A stretch of DNA of 64,000 nt from Solidesulfovibrio sp. (GCF_029978005.1 NZ_JARKOZ010000213.1:1-64000), one strand, 5' to 3'. Shown: positions 34,429 through 43,995, counted from the stretch's first letter. Notes: generated from the sequence alone by a model not told the origin. Numbers and translations: made by a program.

Positions 34429-36651
34429 CTATTTCCTGCGCCGCCGCGAGGACTTGCGCTTTTGCGTCGGCAGGGCCAGGGGCGATTCGCCGCCCTCGAC
34501 CAGGCCCAGGTCCACGGAGAGGCGGCCCATGTCCGCGCCCGTCAGTTCCACCTCCACCGGCTGGCCCAGGCGGAAGCGGCGTCCCGTGCGCTCGCCGATG
34601 AGTTCGTGGCGCTCGGGGAAGTAGGTGTAGTAGTCGTCGGACAGCGACGACAGGCGCACCATGCCCTCGGCCATGACCTCCTTGAGCTCCACCCAGAAGC
34701 CGAAGTCGGCGATGGAGCCGATGACCCCGGTGAAGCGCCGGCCGACCTTGTCGGACAGGAAGTGCACGGTCACGCGTTTTAAGATCTCGCGCTCGGCCTC
34801 CATGGCCACCCGCTCGCGGCGGCTGATGTGCTCGGCCACCTTGGCCAGCCGCGCCGCCCGCTTTTCCGAAACGGGCTTGCCCGCGAAGACGTTTTTGAGC
34901 GAGCGGTGGACCACCAGGTCGGCGTAGCGGCGGATCGGCGAGGTGAAGTGGCAGTAGCAGGTGGAGGCCAGGCCGAAATGCCCTTCGAGCTTGGGCGAGT
35001 AGGAGGCCTGCATCATGGTGCGCAGCGCCAGCCGGCTGACCAGGAAGTCCAGGTCCGAGCCCGAGGCCTCGCGCAGGACCATGGGCAGGTCGCCCGGCCC
35101 CGGGGCGGGCGGCAGTTTGGTGGCCAGGTCGGTGGTGGCCAGCAGCTTGAAGAGGGCCTCGACCTTGGTCGGGTCGGACTCGGGGTGCACGCGGTAGAGC
35201 ACGGGCGCGCCCTTTTCCGTCAGGAACCGGGCCACGGCCTCGTTGGCCGCGACCATGAACTCCTCCACGATCTGGTGGCCGAAGTGGCGCACCTTGGGCC
35301 GGATGTCCTGGGTCTCGCCCTGGAAGTTGAAGAGGATCTCCGGCTCGGGCAGGTCGAAGTCCAGGCTGCCGCGCGCGGCGCGCACGGCGTTTATCGCCCG
35401 GGCCAGGGTTTCGGCCGTGGTCAGCATGGGCAGCACGGCGGCGATGTTCTGGCGCTCCTGCTCGTCGCCGAGGAGCAAGGCCCGGTTGACCTGGGCGTAG
35501 GTCAGCCGCGCCTTGGACTCGATGACCGCCGGGTAGAAGTCCGTGCGCCCGGGCAGGCCCTTGGCCGTGAAGTCGATCTCCGCCACCATGGCCAGGCGGG
35601 GCACGTTGGGGTTGAGGCTGCACAATCCGTTGGAGATGCGCTCGGGCAGCATGGGCTCCACGGACTGGGGGAAGTAGTAGGAGTTGCCGCGCGTAAGCGC
35701 CTCTTCGTCCAGGGCGCTGCCTTCGGGCACGTAATGGGACACGTCGGCGATGGCCACCCACAGGGTGTAGCCGCGGCCGCGCTTTTTCACGTAGACGGCG
35801 TCGTCGAAGTCCCTGGCCTTGGCCCCGTCGATGGTGACGAAGGGCAGATCGCGCAGGTCCTTGCGGCCGGCGAAGTCGGCTTCGCCCGGGACCTCGGGCA
35901 GGGCCTCGGCCTCGGCCAGGGCCGCGGCCGGAAAGGGGCCGGGGATGTCGTGGTTGAGCTTGACCAGCCGTTCCTGCACGGCCACGTCGCCCTGGGCGCC
36001 GAGCAGCTCCAGGCCCTTGCCGGAGTAGAGCTTGTATTCGATCTCCTCGCCGATGCCGACGCTGATGATGTCGTCCGGCACGGGTTCGGGATCGCCGGGG
36101 TGCGGCGGCAGGTAGTCCACCATGAAGCTCATGGTGTGCCGGGCGTCCGTGGGGCGGCACAGGAACAGGTCCGGGGCCAGGCGCTTGATCACCCGGCAGG
36201 GGAGCCGGGTGATGCCGCGCTCGATGATCCGGGCCACCCGGCCTTCGTGGTTCTTGTCCTTGCGCTCGCGGGTGACGGCGACGGCCACCCGGTCGCCGTG
36301 CCAGGCGTTGCCGATGTCCTTCGGGTGGATGAAGATGTCCTTGCGGCGCTTGTCGTCGGGGATGACGTAGCCCACGCCCGAGCGGCTGATCTCGAGCACG
36401 CCCGTGACCAGGCGCATGCTTTCCACCAGTCCCCAGCCCTTCTGGACGCGGATGAGCTTGCCGGCCTCGCGCAGTTCCTCGAGCAGGTGGCGCAGATCGT
36501 GGAATTTGAAAACAACTCCCTTGAGGCCTCGCGCCACCTCCTTGTCCGACAAAGGCTTGCCGCTTTCACGAAATATGCGCAGCACGACGGCTGCGTCGAG
36601 GGTCGCGCCCTGTCCCTTGGGGGATTTCCCCCGTTTTCTCCTGGCTCCCAT
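34429..36651 (-). CDS. rnr: Ribonuclease R
   Basis: The 740-residue 3'-5' exoribonuclease degrades structured RNA. It has an N-terminal HTH-like part, two cold-shock domains (SRSGVGYVIPDDKRRKDIFI and following), the RNB catalytic core (about 240-580; TIDGAKARDFDDAVYVKKRG carries the catalytic Asp cluster, then RISNGLCSLNPNVPR and HFTSPIRRYADLVVHR) and a C-terminal S1 domain (VGRRFTGVIGSIADFGFWVE). The last residues are a basic tail (RKSSRRRRK). It is slightly short for the family (about 750-810) but complete. First gene of its operon. Confidence 0.96.
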   Translation of the reverse strand: MGARRKRGKSPKGQGATLDAAVVLRIFRESGKPLSDKEVARGLKGVVFKFHDLRHLLEELREAGKLIRVQKGWGLVESMRLVTGVLEISRSGVGYVIPDDKRRKDIFIHPKDIGNAWHGDRVAVAVTRERKDKNHEGRVARIIERGITRLPCRVIKRLAPDLFLCRPTDARHTMSFMVDYLPPHPGDPEPVPDDIISVGIGEEIEYKLYSGKGLELLGAQGDVAVQERLVKLNHDIPGPFPAAALAEAEALPEVPGEADFAGRKDLRDLPFVTIDGAKARDFDDAVYVKKRGRGYTLWVAIADVSHYVPEGSALDEEALTRGNSYYFPQSVEPMLPERISNGLCSLNPNVPRLAMVAEIDFTAKGLPGRTDFYPAVIESKARLTYAQVNRALLLGDEQERQNIAAVLPMLTTAETLARAINAVRAARGSLDFDLPEPEILFNFQGETQDIRPKVRHFGHQIVEEFMVAANEAVARFLTEKGAPVLYRVHPESDPTKVEALFKLLATTDLATKLPPAPGPGDLPMVLREASGSDLDFLVSRLALRTMMQASYSPKLEGHFGLASTCYCHFTSPIRRYADLVVHRSLKNVFAGKPVSEKRAARLAKVAEHISRRERVAMEAEREILKRVTVHFLSDKVGRRFTGVIGSIADFGFWVELKEVMAEGMVRLSSLSDDYYTYFPERHELIGERTGRRFRLGQPVEVELTGADMGRLSVDLGLVEGGESPLALPTQKRKSSRRRRK

Positions 36652-36774
36652 GTATCCTCCGGATGTGGCGCTCCCAGTCTCCTACCGCCCCCGGGGGCGG
36701 GGCACAAGCCCGCAGGCGCGTTGCCGGGCCATTACGGTCATGGTATTTGTCGAAAAAAAAGTTTGGGAGCCGTT

Positions 36775-37125
36775 ATGCGGGACGCGCCTTGTCTGTTGCT
36801 CGGCGAAATACGCTATCCCGAAGAATATTCCTACGAACGGGTGGGGGAGATCGAGACCGAGGCCGGCGAGGTTCTGGCCGGGGCCTTGGCCGGGCTCGAG
36901 GTGTCGCTCCTGGAGGTGACGCCCGGCCCGGAGTCGCTGCGCTTCGAGGCGGTTTGCCAGGCCTGCCCGGCCGAGGAGGCGGCGGCCGTGTGCGAGGCGC
37001 TGCTCGCCCTGGCCGACGACGGGCCGCTCGGGCGTCTGGTGGTCGTTCGCGGCGCGCAGGAGGCGATCTCGGTCTTCTATTTCAGCGGCGAGGCGATCGA
37101 CGAGGTCACGGTCGAGCGGCCGTAG
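36775..37125 (+). CDS. Conserved-looking small protein of unknown function
   Basis: The 116-residue protein starts with GGGAG 7 nt before ATG 36775 (MRDAPCLLLGEIRYPEEYSY). It is acidic and has an alternating beta/alpha pattern: VGEIETEAGEVLAGALAGLE, CQACPAEEAAAVCEALLALA, LVVVRGAQEAISVFYFSGEA. The codon pattern is GC3-rich like its neighbours, which supports a real gene. No domain is recognised. It overlaps the convergent metalloprotease gene by 20 bp at the 3' end and is divergent from rnr. Confidence 0.6.
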   Translation: MRDAPCLLLGEIRYPEEYSYERVGEIETEAGEVLAGALAGLEVSLLEVTPGPESLRFEAVCQACPAEEAAAVCEALLALADDGPLGRLVVVRGAQEAISVFYFSGEAIDEVTVERP

Positions 37126-37906
37126 GCGCGGCCTCGAGCCACAGGGGCAGGTAGTGCCGGGCGGTGTTGAGCCGGGCGTCGAGCTCGCGGCAGCCCGGGA
37201 CGAAACGCTCCACCACGTCCCAGAAGCGCGGCGAATGGTTGAGTTCCACCGTGTGGCACAGCTCGTGGACCATGACCAGCCGGCACAGCTCCCAGGGCAG
37301 GAAGGCGATGGTGTAGTTGAGGCTCACGCGCCCCCTGGCCGTGCAGCTTCCCCAGCGGGTGCGCTGGGCCCGGATGGTGAGCCCGGCGTAGGACAGGCCG
37401 GTTTCGCACGAGACCTGCTTAAGGGCCGGGCGCAGGAGTTCCCCGGCGCGGTCGCGGCAAAACGCGCCCAGGGCCGCGGCCAGGGCCGCCGGGTCCCCCA
37501 CCGCGCCGGAAACGACCAGTTCCCCCGGACCGCGCGACGTCACGGCGCAGCCCTGGCGGTCCTTGGCCAGGTAGTCGAGCCGCCATTGCCGGGAAAAGGC
37601 CGTGAGCACGAGCCGCCCCGGCCGCGTCGCCGCCGCCGGCCGGGGCGAGAAGCCGCCCTCGGCGGCCAGGCGCGAAAATGTCCGGGAGATCCACTCCCGC
37701 CGGGCCTCCACGGCCTGGAGCAGAAAGGCCGGGGCCACCCCCGGCGGCGAGACCACCTCGAGCCCCCGGCCGGGCAGCATGCGCAGCACGATGCCCCGGG
37801 CCCGGGCGCTTACGCGCACCGACACCGGCAGGGCCGGCGGCAGGCCGAGGCCCATCAACCGGGCCGTCTCCGCCGCGTCGAACGGCCTCTGACGACGCAT
37901 TGCCAT
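37106..37906 (-). CDS. YgjP-type M48-like metallopeptidase
   Basis: The 266-residue protein has the YgjP signature RTRWGSCTARGRVSLNY, followed by the zinc-binding helix LVMVHELCHTVELNHSPRFW, i.e. HExxH with a downstream His. Members of this family (DUF45/WLM-like) are short cytoplasmic putative peptidases; E. coli YgjP has also been reported to act as a pyrophosphatase. N-terminal residues 20-60 are an Arg-rich beta domain. The start MAMRRQRPFDAAE is taken from ATG 37906 with an alternative ATG two codons later. Confidence 0.85.
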   Translation of the reverse strand: MAMRRQRPFDAAETARLMGLGLPPALPVSVRVSARARGIVLRMLPGRGLEVVSPPGVAPAFLLQAVEARREWISRTFSRLAAEGGFSPRPAAATRPGRLVLTAFSRQWRLDYLAKDRQGCAVTSRGPGELVVSGAVGDPAALAAALGAFCRDRAGELLRPALKQVSCETGLSYAGLTIRAQRTRWGSCTARGRVSLNYTIAFLPWELCRLVMVHELCHTVELNHSPRFWDVVERFVPGCRELDARLNTARHYLPLWLEAAPTAARP

Positions 37907-38030
37907 AACCTTTCAGGCCCCTGCAGCCCGGATCGGGCTTGTCTTCGATTGCGCCAACGTCTACCTTCCCGGCAACCGGATAGTCGGTGGCCGCGCCGGC
38001 CGTCAAGCCGGCCAAGGGAGCTTTTCCGCC

Positions 38031-39407
38031 ATGCACCGCCCGTTGCGCCTGCGCCTTTTCCCGCTGCTGGTCCTTGCCGCCCTTCTGGCCTTCGGCTGCG
38101 CCAAGCCGCCGCCGCCGTCCGGCCCCCTGGCCCCGCCGACCCGGCCCCTGGGCAAGGGCGAGGTCGAGGACCTGCGTGTCCTGCCCCAGGACCTCGCCGC
38201 CTACCTGCGCCCGGACACCGCGGACAAGCCGCTCTATCCCCAGGAGCAGATCGGGCTTCGCCTGGAGAATTTCGTCCAGGAATGGTCCGCGCCCTGGCGC
38301 ATGGCCAAGCCCGGCTACGCCCGCAAGGCCGTGGAGGAGATCTTCCGCCGCTTCGAGAAAGCGCCGGGATTCGGCGCGAACGGCCAGCGCAACGGGCCGG
38401 AGCTCGCCGCCTCCCTGCACGCCGCCGCCGGCCTGAACAGCTATCCCAACGTGGTGCGCAAGGCCGTGACCGTGCGCAACACCAACCTGCGCGGCATGCC
38501 CACGGCCAGCCCCCGCTTCGCCGACCCGAGCCTGCCCGGCGAAGGCTACCCCTTCGACTATCTCCAGCACACCGCCCTGCCGCCGGGAACGCCCGTGCTG
38601 GTCACCCACGCCAGCCGCGACGGCTCGTGGCTGCTGGCCGAATCCGCCCTGACCTTCGGCTGGCTGCCGGCCACGGACGTGGCCTACGTGGACGAGGCGG
38701 CCATGGCCGCCATGGCCACCACCAGGCTCGCCGCCGTGGTCAGGGACCAGACCGCCCTGCCGGAGGTCGGCATCACCGTGGACGTGGGCGCGGTCTTCGC
38801 CCTGGCCGGGCCGCCGGACGCCTCGGGACTGACGGCCCTCGTGCCCGTGCGCGCCGCCTCGGGCGCGGCCGAGCTGCGCCGCGTGCGCCTGCCGGCCGGC
38901 GCGGCCGTCCCCATGCCCATGCCCATGACCCCGCGCAACGTGGCGGCCGTGGGCAACCAGTTCATGGGCAAGGTCTACGGCTGGGGCGGCATCGACGGCA
39001 AACGCGACTGCTCGGCGCTGACCCACGACCTGTACGTGCCCTTCGGCATCTACCTGCCGCGCAATTCCGCCAGCCAGGCCTCCTACGGCGGCTCCATCCC
39101 CCTCGGCGACCTCCCGAACGACCAGAAGGAGGCGGCCATCGTCGGCCAGGGCGTGCCCTTCGCCACCCTGGTGTGGATGCAGGGACACATCCTCGTCTAC
39201 GTGGGCCAGTACAAGGGGAGGCCGGTGGTCTACCACGACATCTGGGGGCTGCGGACCTTCGGCGAAGGCGGCCGGGACGGCCGGCTGGTGCTCGGCCGGG
39301 CCGTAGTGACGACGCTTCGGGCCGGGGAGGAGATCCCGGCCGTGGGACCGACCCATATTCTGCTCAACCGCGTGCGGTCCATGTCCATCCTGGCACGGCC
39401 GAACTGA
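38031..39407 (+). CDS. NlpC/P60 lipoprotein, SH3-domain cell-wall endopeptidase
   Basis: The 458-residue lipoprotein has a lipobox (LAALLAFGCAKPP, Cys at about 23), an N-terminal helical region, two SH3-like domains (about 140-280) and a C-terminal NlpC/P60 domain. The catalytic Cys is in DGKRDCSALTHDLYV, with His in WMQGHILVYVGQ and VVYHDIWGLRTF. It should cut gamma-D-Glu to meso-DAP bonds in peptidoglycan and is held in the outer or inner membrane by its lipid. Desulfovibrio vulgaris has a protein of this architecture with a known structure. It is not linked to other genes. Confidence 0.92.
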   Translation: MHRPLRLRLFPLLVLAALLAFGCAKPPPPSGPLAPPTRPLGKGEVEDLRVLPQDLAAYLRPDTADKPLYPQEQIGLRLENFVQEWSAPWRMAKPGYARKAVEEIFRRFEKAPGFGANGQRNGPELAASLHAAAGLNSYPNVVRKAVTVRNTNLRGMPTASPRFADPSLPGEGYPFDYLQHTALPPGTPVLVTHASRDGSWLLAESALTFGWLPATDVAYVDEAAMAAMATTRLAAVVRDQTALPEVGITVDVGAVFALAGPPDASGLTALVPVRAASGAAELRRVRLPAGAAVPMPMPMTPRNVAAVGNQFMGKVYGWGGIDGKRDCSALTHDLYVPFGIYLPRNSASQASYGGSIPLGDLPNDQKEAAIVGQGVPFATLVWMQGHILVYVGQYKGRPVVYHDIWGLRTFGEGGRDGRLVLGRAVVTTLRAGEEIPAVGPTHILLNRVRSMSILARPN

Positions 39408-39585
39408 CGCCGGGCCGCGCGGCCGGGTCGCGCGGCCGGGGGACGCCGCGTTTTTGCGGGCCGCGAGGGGCGGACACGGAATGCGGCTTTGATCGCGATT
39501 TGGCGTGAACCGCCGCGCCCGGGAGGGGGAGGGCCGCCCGGGACGGGCGCGGGCGACCGCGCCGCGGCTGACGAGGGAGGTGAGG

Positions 39586-40020
39586 ATGCGTAATTTCTTC
39601 GGCTGGATAAGTCTCTGCTTCACCGCCGGCCTGGTCGGGGGGCTGGTCGGCGGCGTGCTGCTGTGGATGGCCGGGCAGTACGGCTGGACCGCGGCCATGA
39701 ACGTGAAGCTGGCTCCGGAATGGACCCTGGCCTGGCTCTGTCCGCGACTCGTCCTGGGCGGCCTCTGGGGGCTTTTGCTCACGCCGCGCTTCATGCCGGA
39801 TTCCGTGTTCTGGCGGGGGCTGCTGGTCAGCCTGGGGCCGACCCTGGTCCAACTGCTGGCGGTCTTCCCGAGCGATCCGGCCGCCGGCATGTGGGGCATG
39901 GGGCTCGGCGACCTCACCCCGCTCGTGGTGGCCGCGGACAACGCGGTCTGGGGCTGGGCGGCGGCCTTCTGGCTGGTCCTGGCCGACGACGCGCCCAAGG
40001 GCTATCCGCGCCTGCGCTAG
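39586..40020 (+). CDS. Small integral membrane protein, unknown function
   Basis: The 144-residue protein has four probable hydrophobic segments: LCFTAGLVGGLVGGVLLWMA, LAWLCPRLVLGGLWGLLL, FWRGLLVSLGPTLVQLLAVF and AADNAVWGWAAAFWLVLADD. GGAGG (39577-39581) precedes ATG 39586; an upstream ATG-less extension to 39505 is rejected because it encodes only Arg/Gly-rich sequence. I do not recognise the family. It follows the NlpC/P60 gene by 178 bp, so co-transcription is possible but not clear. Confidence 0.65.
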   Translation: MRNFFGWISLCFTAGLVGGLVGGVLLWMAGQYGWTAAMNVKLAPEWTLAWLCPRLVLGGLWGLLLTPRFMPDSVFWRGLLVSLGPTLVQLLAVFPSDPAAGMWGMGLGDLTPLVVAADNAVWGWAAAFWLVLADDAPKGYPRLR

Positions 40021-40050
40021 AGCGGCCCTTTCCCGGCGAATCCGCCCCGG

Positions 40051-41250
40051 CTACAGCGCCCGCTGGAAGATGCGCTCCACCACGCCCGCGTCCACGCGCA
40101 GGGGGGCCAGAGGCAAGAGCATCCGGGACAGCGACGAGCGAAGCGTCATGCGGGTGAGCGCCGGCACGTCGGCCCCGGTGAAGTAGGTGGTCATGCGCGC
40201 CGGCTGACCGACCGCGGCGAACCATTCGCGCAGTCCCCGCTCGGCCCGTTCGGCCTCGCCCGGCACCCCCTGCAGCTCCGGCACGATGGGGGACAGCACC
40301 TCGGCCAGGGCCTCGGGCGCGGCCGGATAGATCTCCCGCAACACCGAGGGCATGAGGATGCCCAGACCCTCGCCGTGGCTGATGTCGGCGTTGAGCGCGC
40401 TCATGGAGTGCTCCAGGGCGTGGGCCAGGTGGAGCATGCCCCGGTCGTAGCTCATGCCGGCGATGGCCGAGGCGTAGAGCAGCCAGTAGCGCGCGGCCAG
40501 GCTCTCGGGCTGGGCCAGGGCCGTGGGCAGCCAGGCGGCGATGAGGCGCACCGACTCCCTGGCCAGGACGATGGAGTAGGGCGAGGCCGTCACGGCCGTG
40601 GCCGCCTCGACGGCGTGGCTTAAGGCGTCGAAGGTCGTGTGCGCGGTCTGGCGCGGCGGCAGGGACGTCATGAGGCTCGGATCCTCGATGGCGTGGGTCG
40701 GGTAGAGGTGCGGCGAGCGCAGGGCCGGCTTGTCCTCGCCGTCGGCCTGGGCCACGGCGAAGCAGTCGCATTCCGAGCCCGAGCCGTGGGTGGTGTTGAC
40801 GGCGACGATGGGCAGCGCGGCGCTGATGGGCACGCCTTTCTCGTAGAAATCCGAAGCTTTGCGCACGGGGTGGCGCAGCAGGGCCGCGGCCGTCTTGGCC
40901 GTGTCCAGGGCGCTGCCGCCGCCGATGCCGAGCACGGCCTTGGCCCCCAGGGTCCGGCCGAGCTTGGCCGCGGTCTCGCCGTTGGCGTAGGTGGGATTGG
41001 ACCGCACCCCGTCGAAATGCTCGAAGGCCACGTGGCGCGAGAGCATGGGCAAAATGGCGTTCCAGGCTCCGCTGGCCTTGTATCCCACGGCGTCCGTGAC
41101 CACGAGCAGCCTGTCGAGGCCCGCGGCGGCCATTTCCTGGAGGATGCCGTCGAGGTGTCCCAGCGCCCCGACGCCGAAGTAGGTCTTTGGCCGCGTGGCC
41201 TGGAGCAGAAATACCTTGCGAATGTCGATCTTGGCTTCCCAGCCGCCCAT
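40051..41250 (-). CDS. Iron-containing (group III) alcohol dehydrogenase
   Basis: The 399-residue enzyme has the Fe-ADH nucleotide motif GGGSALDTAKTAAALLRH, the THGSGSE loop, and metal-ligand His residues in the helix LSHAVEA, in LAHALEHSMSALNADISHGE and nearby. These enzymes oxidise primary alcohols (or reduce aldehydes) with NAD(P). A role in the alcohol or aldehyde metabolism of a sulfate reducer is likely, but the substrate is unknown. Upstream on the minus strand TATAAT occurs at 41351-41356 and GGAGG precedes the ATG at 41250. Confidence 0.93.
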   Translation of the reverse strand: MGGWEAKIDIRKVFLLQATRPKTYFGVGALGHLDGILQEMAAAGLDRLLVVTDAVGYKASGAWNAILPMLSRHVAFEHFDGVRSNPTYANGETAAKLGRTLGAKAVLGIGGGSALDTAKTAAALLRHPVRKASDFYEKGVPISAALPIVAVNTTHGSGSECDCFAVAQADGEDKPALRSPHLYPTHAIEDPSLMTSLPPRQTAHTTFDALSHAVEAATAVTASPYSIVLARESVRLIAAWLPTALAQPESLAARYWLLYASAIAGMSYDRGMLHLAHALEHSMSALNADISHGEGLGILMPSVLREIYPAAPEALAEVLSPIVPELQGVPGEAERAERGLREWFAAVGQPARMTTYFTGADVPALTRMTLRSSLSRMLLPLAPLRVDAGVVERIFQRAL

Positions 41251-41553
41251 GTCGTGCCTCCCGGTTCGGGTCCGTGCGGGTCGGTACACGGCTTGCCGGG
41301 TCAGGTGCATCAATTCCCATGCCATATAAAAAAGCATGTTATATCGATGTATTATATCAAAGTGTGCGTTATGGTCGGGCCATATGACCCCGCCGGCGGC
41401 CCGGCCGGGCGCGCCGGGGCCGGGCGGGGGGGGCGTCGAGCGGCCCCTGGCGGGGGCTGGCGGGTGCGGGTAAAAATGAAACAAGGCCAGAGCCGGGTGG
41501 GAATATCTGACCCGAAATAGTTTTCCCTATGAACATTGCCCGTCCCGGCCGGC
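41251..41553. other. Leader of the alcohol dehydrogenase gene; regulatory candidates only
   Basis: The region contains an AT-rich promoter-like patch at 41330-41365. On the minus strand it reads TTTGATATAATACATCGATA, with a TATAAT at 41351-41356 and a loose dyad TGTTATAT...TTATATCA. No good -35 box fits at the proper spacing. The rest is GC-rich without a convincing coding frame. Confidence 0.35.
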
Positions 41554-42045
41554 CTACGGGCCGACCGTGGTGGAGCGGTTGACGTCGGCGCTGTTGCCCT
41601 GGGGGCCGGTGTAGGTGGTGGTGTTGTTCCAGGTTTTGGTGGCCGGGTCCCACTGCCCCTGGGAGGAGCGGTTGACGGAGTTCTGGTTGGGGCCGGTGTA
41701 GGTGGCGCTGCGGTTGTAGCCGCCGGGCGTGCGCCTGGTGGTGGCGGCCCGGGAAGTGGTCGCGCCGCCGGGTCCGGTGGCGGTGCTGCCGCTGCTGAAG
41801 GACTGGCTGGCCGGGTCGTAGCGGCCGGCGGAATTGCGGGTGACGGCGTTGTTCCCCGGCCCGGTGGTGGTGGCGCTGCGGTTGTAGCCGCCCGGGGTCC
41901 GGACGGTGGTCGCCTCGTTGGTCACGGTGCGGTCGCCGGGCCCGGTGACCGTGCTTTTGCGTTTGAACGCCTCGCCGGGGGCGGCGAGGGCCAGGTGCAA
42001 GCCGAGGGTCAGGGCCAGGACGGCGGCCGTGCGCGATACGTTCAT
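41554..42045 (-). CDS. Secreted Gly/Ser/Thr-rich protein with two tandem repeats
   Basis: The 163-residue protein has a signal peptide (MNVSRTAAVLALTLGLHLAL). The mature part is two imperfect repeats of about 60 residues. Each contains RTPGGYNRSAT, then TGP(G/N) followed by VTRNS/VNRSS, then GRYDPA or GQWDPA, ending in another TGP-type block. It is low complexity, acidic-poor and probably extended on the surface or in the periplasm. No catalytic motif is seen and the family is not recognised. Start ATG 42045 is the one right before the signal peptide, with AGGAGA 6 nt upstream. Confidence 0.7.
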   Translation of the reverse strand: MNVSRTAAVLALTLGLHLALAAPGEAFKRKSTVTGPGDRTVTNEATTVRTPGGYNRSATTTGPGNNAVTRNSAGRYDPASQSFSSGSTATGPGGATTSRAATTRRTPGGYNRSATYTGPNQNSVNRSSQGQWDPATKTWNNTTTYTGPQGNSADVNRSTTVGP

Positions 42046-42367
42046 GGGGCATCTCCTGCGGGTTTGGCGCGGCTTGGGTGGCGGGACGCGCCGGGGGCGC
42101 GAGGATTCCATGCCTACGGCATTTGCCAGGGCCGTGCCAGGGAAAAGGCGCGGGAGTCGGCCCGAACGTCCGACCGGGGCGATGGCGAAAAGGGGAATGC
42201 CGGGGAGAGGTTGGCGCGACGCCCCCGTCCCGGCCGCCGTGGCGGCGGGAAGACGGGCGGCGCGGATTTCGGCACGGCCGTGAACGCTCGGCGGATTGCC
42301 GGCATTTCGGCGGCGGCGCGACGTCCGCGCCGCCACGGACGGTCGTGTCCGGGACGCCGGGCCCGGG
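42046..42367. other. Gene-free GC-rich spacer between the repeat protein and emrB
   Basis: Nothing convincing is encoded here on either strand. It contains the leader of the repeat-protein gene (minus) and the end of the efflux operon. Several GC-rich inverted segments occur (for example GGCGGCGGCGCGACGTCCGC followed by CGCCGCC), but none has a T-run typical of a terminator. Confidence 0.35.
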
Positions 42368-43924
42368 CTAGTGCATGCCTTCCGGCATCTTGGACCCCAT
42401 GGGCGGCTTCTTCATGATCCACATGAGCACGGCCAGTCCCAGAAACATCTGGCCCTGGGCGTGGAAGACGTCGCAGAAGGCCATGGCGTTGGCCTGCTGG
42501 AGCAGGAGCTTGTACATGGCGGCCGCGGCCATCTGCGCCGCGTCGTTGACGCCCAGGAACTTGGCCTCGAGGTAGGCTTTGATCTGGTCGTAGGTCGACT
42601 GGTAGGCCAGGTCGTAGGGCGTGAGGTTCTCGATCAGGCGGGCCTGGTGGAACTGGGCCCGGCGGGCGAGCAGGGTGGTGACGAAGGCCACGCCGAAGGA
42701 GCCGCCCAGGTTTCGCAGCAGGTTGAACACCGCCGAGGCGTTGTTCATACCCTGCCTGGGGATGTAGGCCATGGTCAGGTAGGACAGCGGCACGAAGAAA
42801 AACGCGATGCCCACGGCCTGGATGTTGCGGGCGGTCACGGCCGTGCCGAGGTCGATGCCCAGGCTGAAGCCGGACATGTTGAAAAGCGAATAGGCGCTGA
42901 CCAGAAGCCCCACGCACAGGATGTAGCGCGCGTCGATCCGCTGGGTCAGCTTGCCGACCACGGGCAGGATGACCAGCATGATGAGTCCGCCCGGGCCGAG
43001 CACCACGCCGGAAAGAAAGGCCGTGTAGCCCATGAGGTTTTGCAGGTACAGCGGCAACAGCACGATGGAGCCGAAAAAGGCGAAGAAGCCGAAGAACATG
43101 ACCACGTTGCCCGTGGCGAAGCTGCGGTCCGAGAAGACCCTGAGGTCCACGATGGGCTCCTTGACCCGCAGCTCCCAGACCACGAAGGCGGTCAGGCACA
43201 CGGCGGCCACCACCGACAGGGTCAGGATGAAGTCGTCGTTGAACCAGTCGTCCTGCTGGCCCTTGTCGAGCACGATCTGCAGGCACCCCAGGCCCAGGCT
43301 CAGAAGCGCCAGGCCCACGTAATCCACGGAATCGCCCTTCTTGCGGCGCTCCAGGTAGTCCGGGTCCTTGATGTAGAGCCAGATGAGCCCCAGGGCCAGC
43401 AGCCCCACGGGCACGTTGATGTTGAAGATCCAGCGCCAGGAATAGTTGTCCGTGATGTAGCCGCCTAAAAGCGGCCCGAGGATGGGGCCGAGCACCGCGC
43501 CCATGGCGAAGATGGCCATGGCCAGGCCGCGCTCGCGCGGCGGGTAGGCCTCGAGCAGGATGGCCTGGGACATGGGTTGCAGCCCGCCGCCGCCGATGCC
43601 CTGGATGATGCGGAAGGTCACGAGCATGCCGAGGCTGGTGGACAGCCCGCAGAGCATGGAGGCGACCGTGAAAACCACCACGGACAGCAGCAGGTAGTTG
43701 CGCCGGCCGAACACCTTCGAGAGGAAGCCGCTGATGGGGATGACGATGGCGTTGGAGACCAGGTAGGAGGTGAGCACCCAGGTCACTTCGTCCTGGCCGG
43801 CCGAGAGGCTCCCCTGGATGTGCCCCAGGGCCACGTTGGCGATGGAGGTGTCGAGGATCTCGATGAGCGTCGGCACCATCACCGCCAGGGTGATGAGCCA
43901 CTTGTTGGGGGCGCGCTCGCTCAT
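42368..43924 (-). CDS. emrB: EmrB/QacA-type (DHA2) multidrug efflux permease
   Basis: The 518-residue inner-membrane protein has fourteen predicted helices and the DHA2 signatures: LDTSIANVALGHIQGSLSAG in helix 1 and ISGFLSKVFGRRNYLLLSVV for motif A. Proton-driven export of toxic compounds is expected, in partnership with the EmrA periplasmic adaptor. It is separated from emrA by 214 bp that hold a 105-bp element and a hairpin; in typical operons the two genes almost touch. No strong ribosome site is near the ATG at 43924, GAGGAC being about 14 nt away. Confidence 0.93.
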   Translation of the reverse strand: MSERAPNKWLITLAVMVPTLIEILDTSIANVALGHIQGSLSAGQDEVTWVLTSYLVSNAIVIPISGFLSKVFGRRNYLLLSVVVFTVASMLCGLSTSLGMLVTFRIIQGIGGGGLQPMSQAILLEAYPPRERGLAMAIFAMGAVLGPILGPLLGGYITDNYSWRWIFNINVPVGLLALGLIWLYIKDPDYLERRKKGDSVDYVGLALLSLGLGCLQIVLDKGQQDDWFNDDFILTLSVVAAVCLTAFVVWELRVKEPIVDLRVFSDRSFATGNVVMFFGFFAFFGSIVLLPLYLQNLMGYTAFLSGVVLGPGGLIMLVILPVVGKLTQRIDARYILCVGLLVSAYSLFNMSGFSLGIDLGTAVTARNIQAVGIAFFFVPLSYLTMAYIPRQGMNNASAVFNLLRNLGGSFGVAFVTTLLARRAQFHQARLIENLTPYDLAYQSTYDQIKAYLEAKFLGVNDAAQMAAAAMYKLLLQQANAMAFCDVFHAQGQMFLGLAVLMWIMKKPPMGSKMPEGMH

Positions 43925-43995
43925 GGGCGTACGGTCTTGTCCTCGGGAAGCGGTTGCGCAGGCCCTGCGGAAGGCATGCGGAAAAAATGCTGTTT

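Noticed and set aside
41330-41365. Classical sigma-70 promoter for the alcohol dehydrogenase gene
   Set aside because: A TATAAT is present on the minus strand but no matching -35 box at proper spacing was found, so it is noted only as a candidate.
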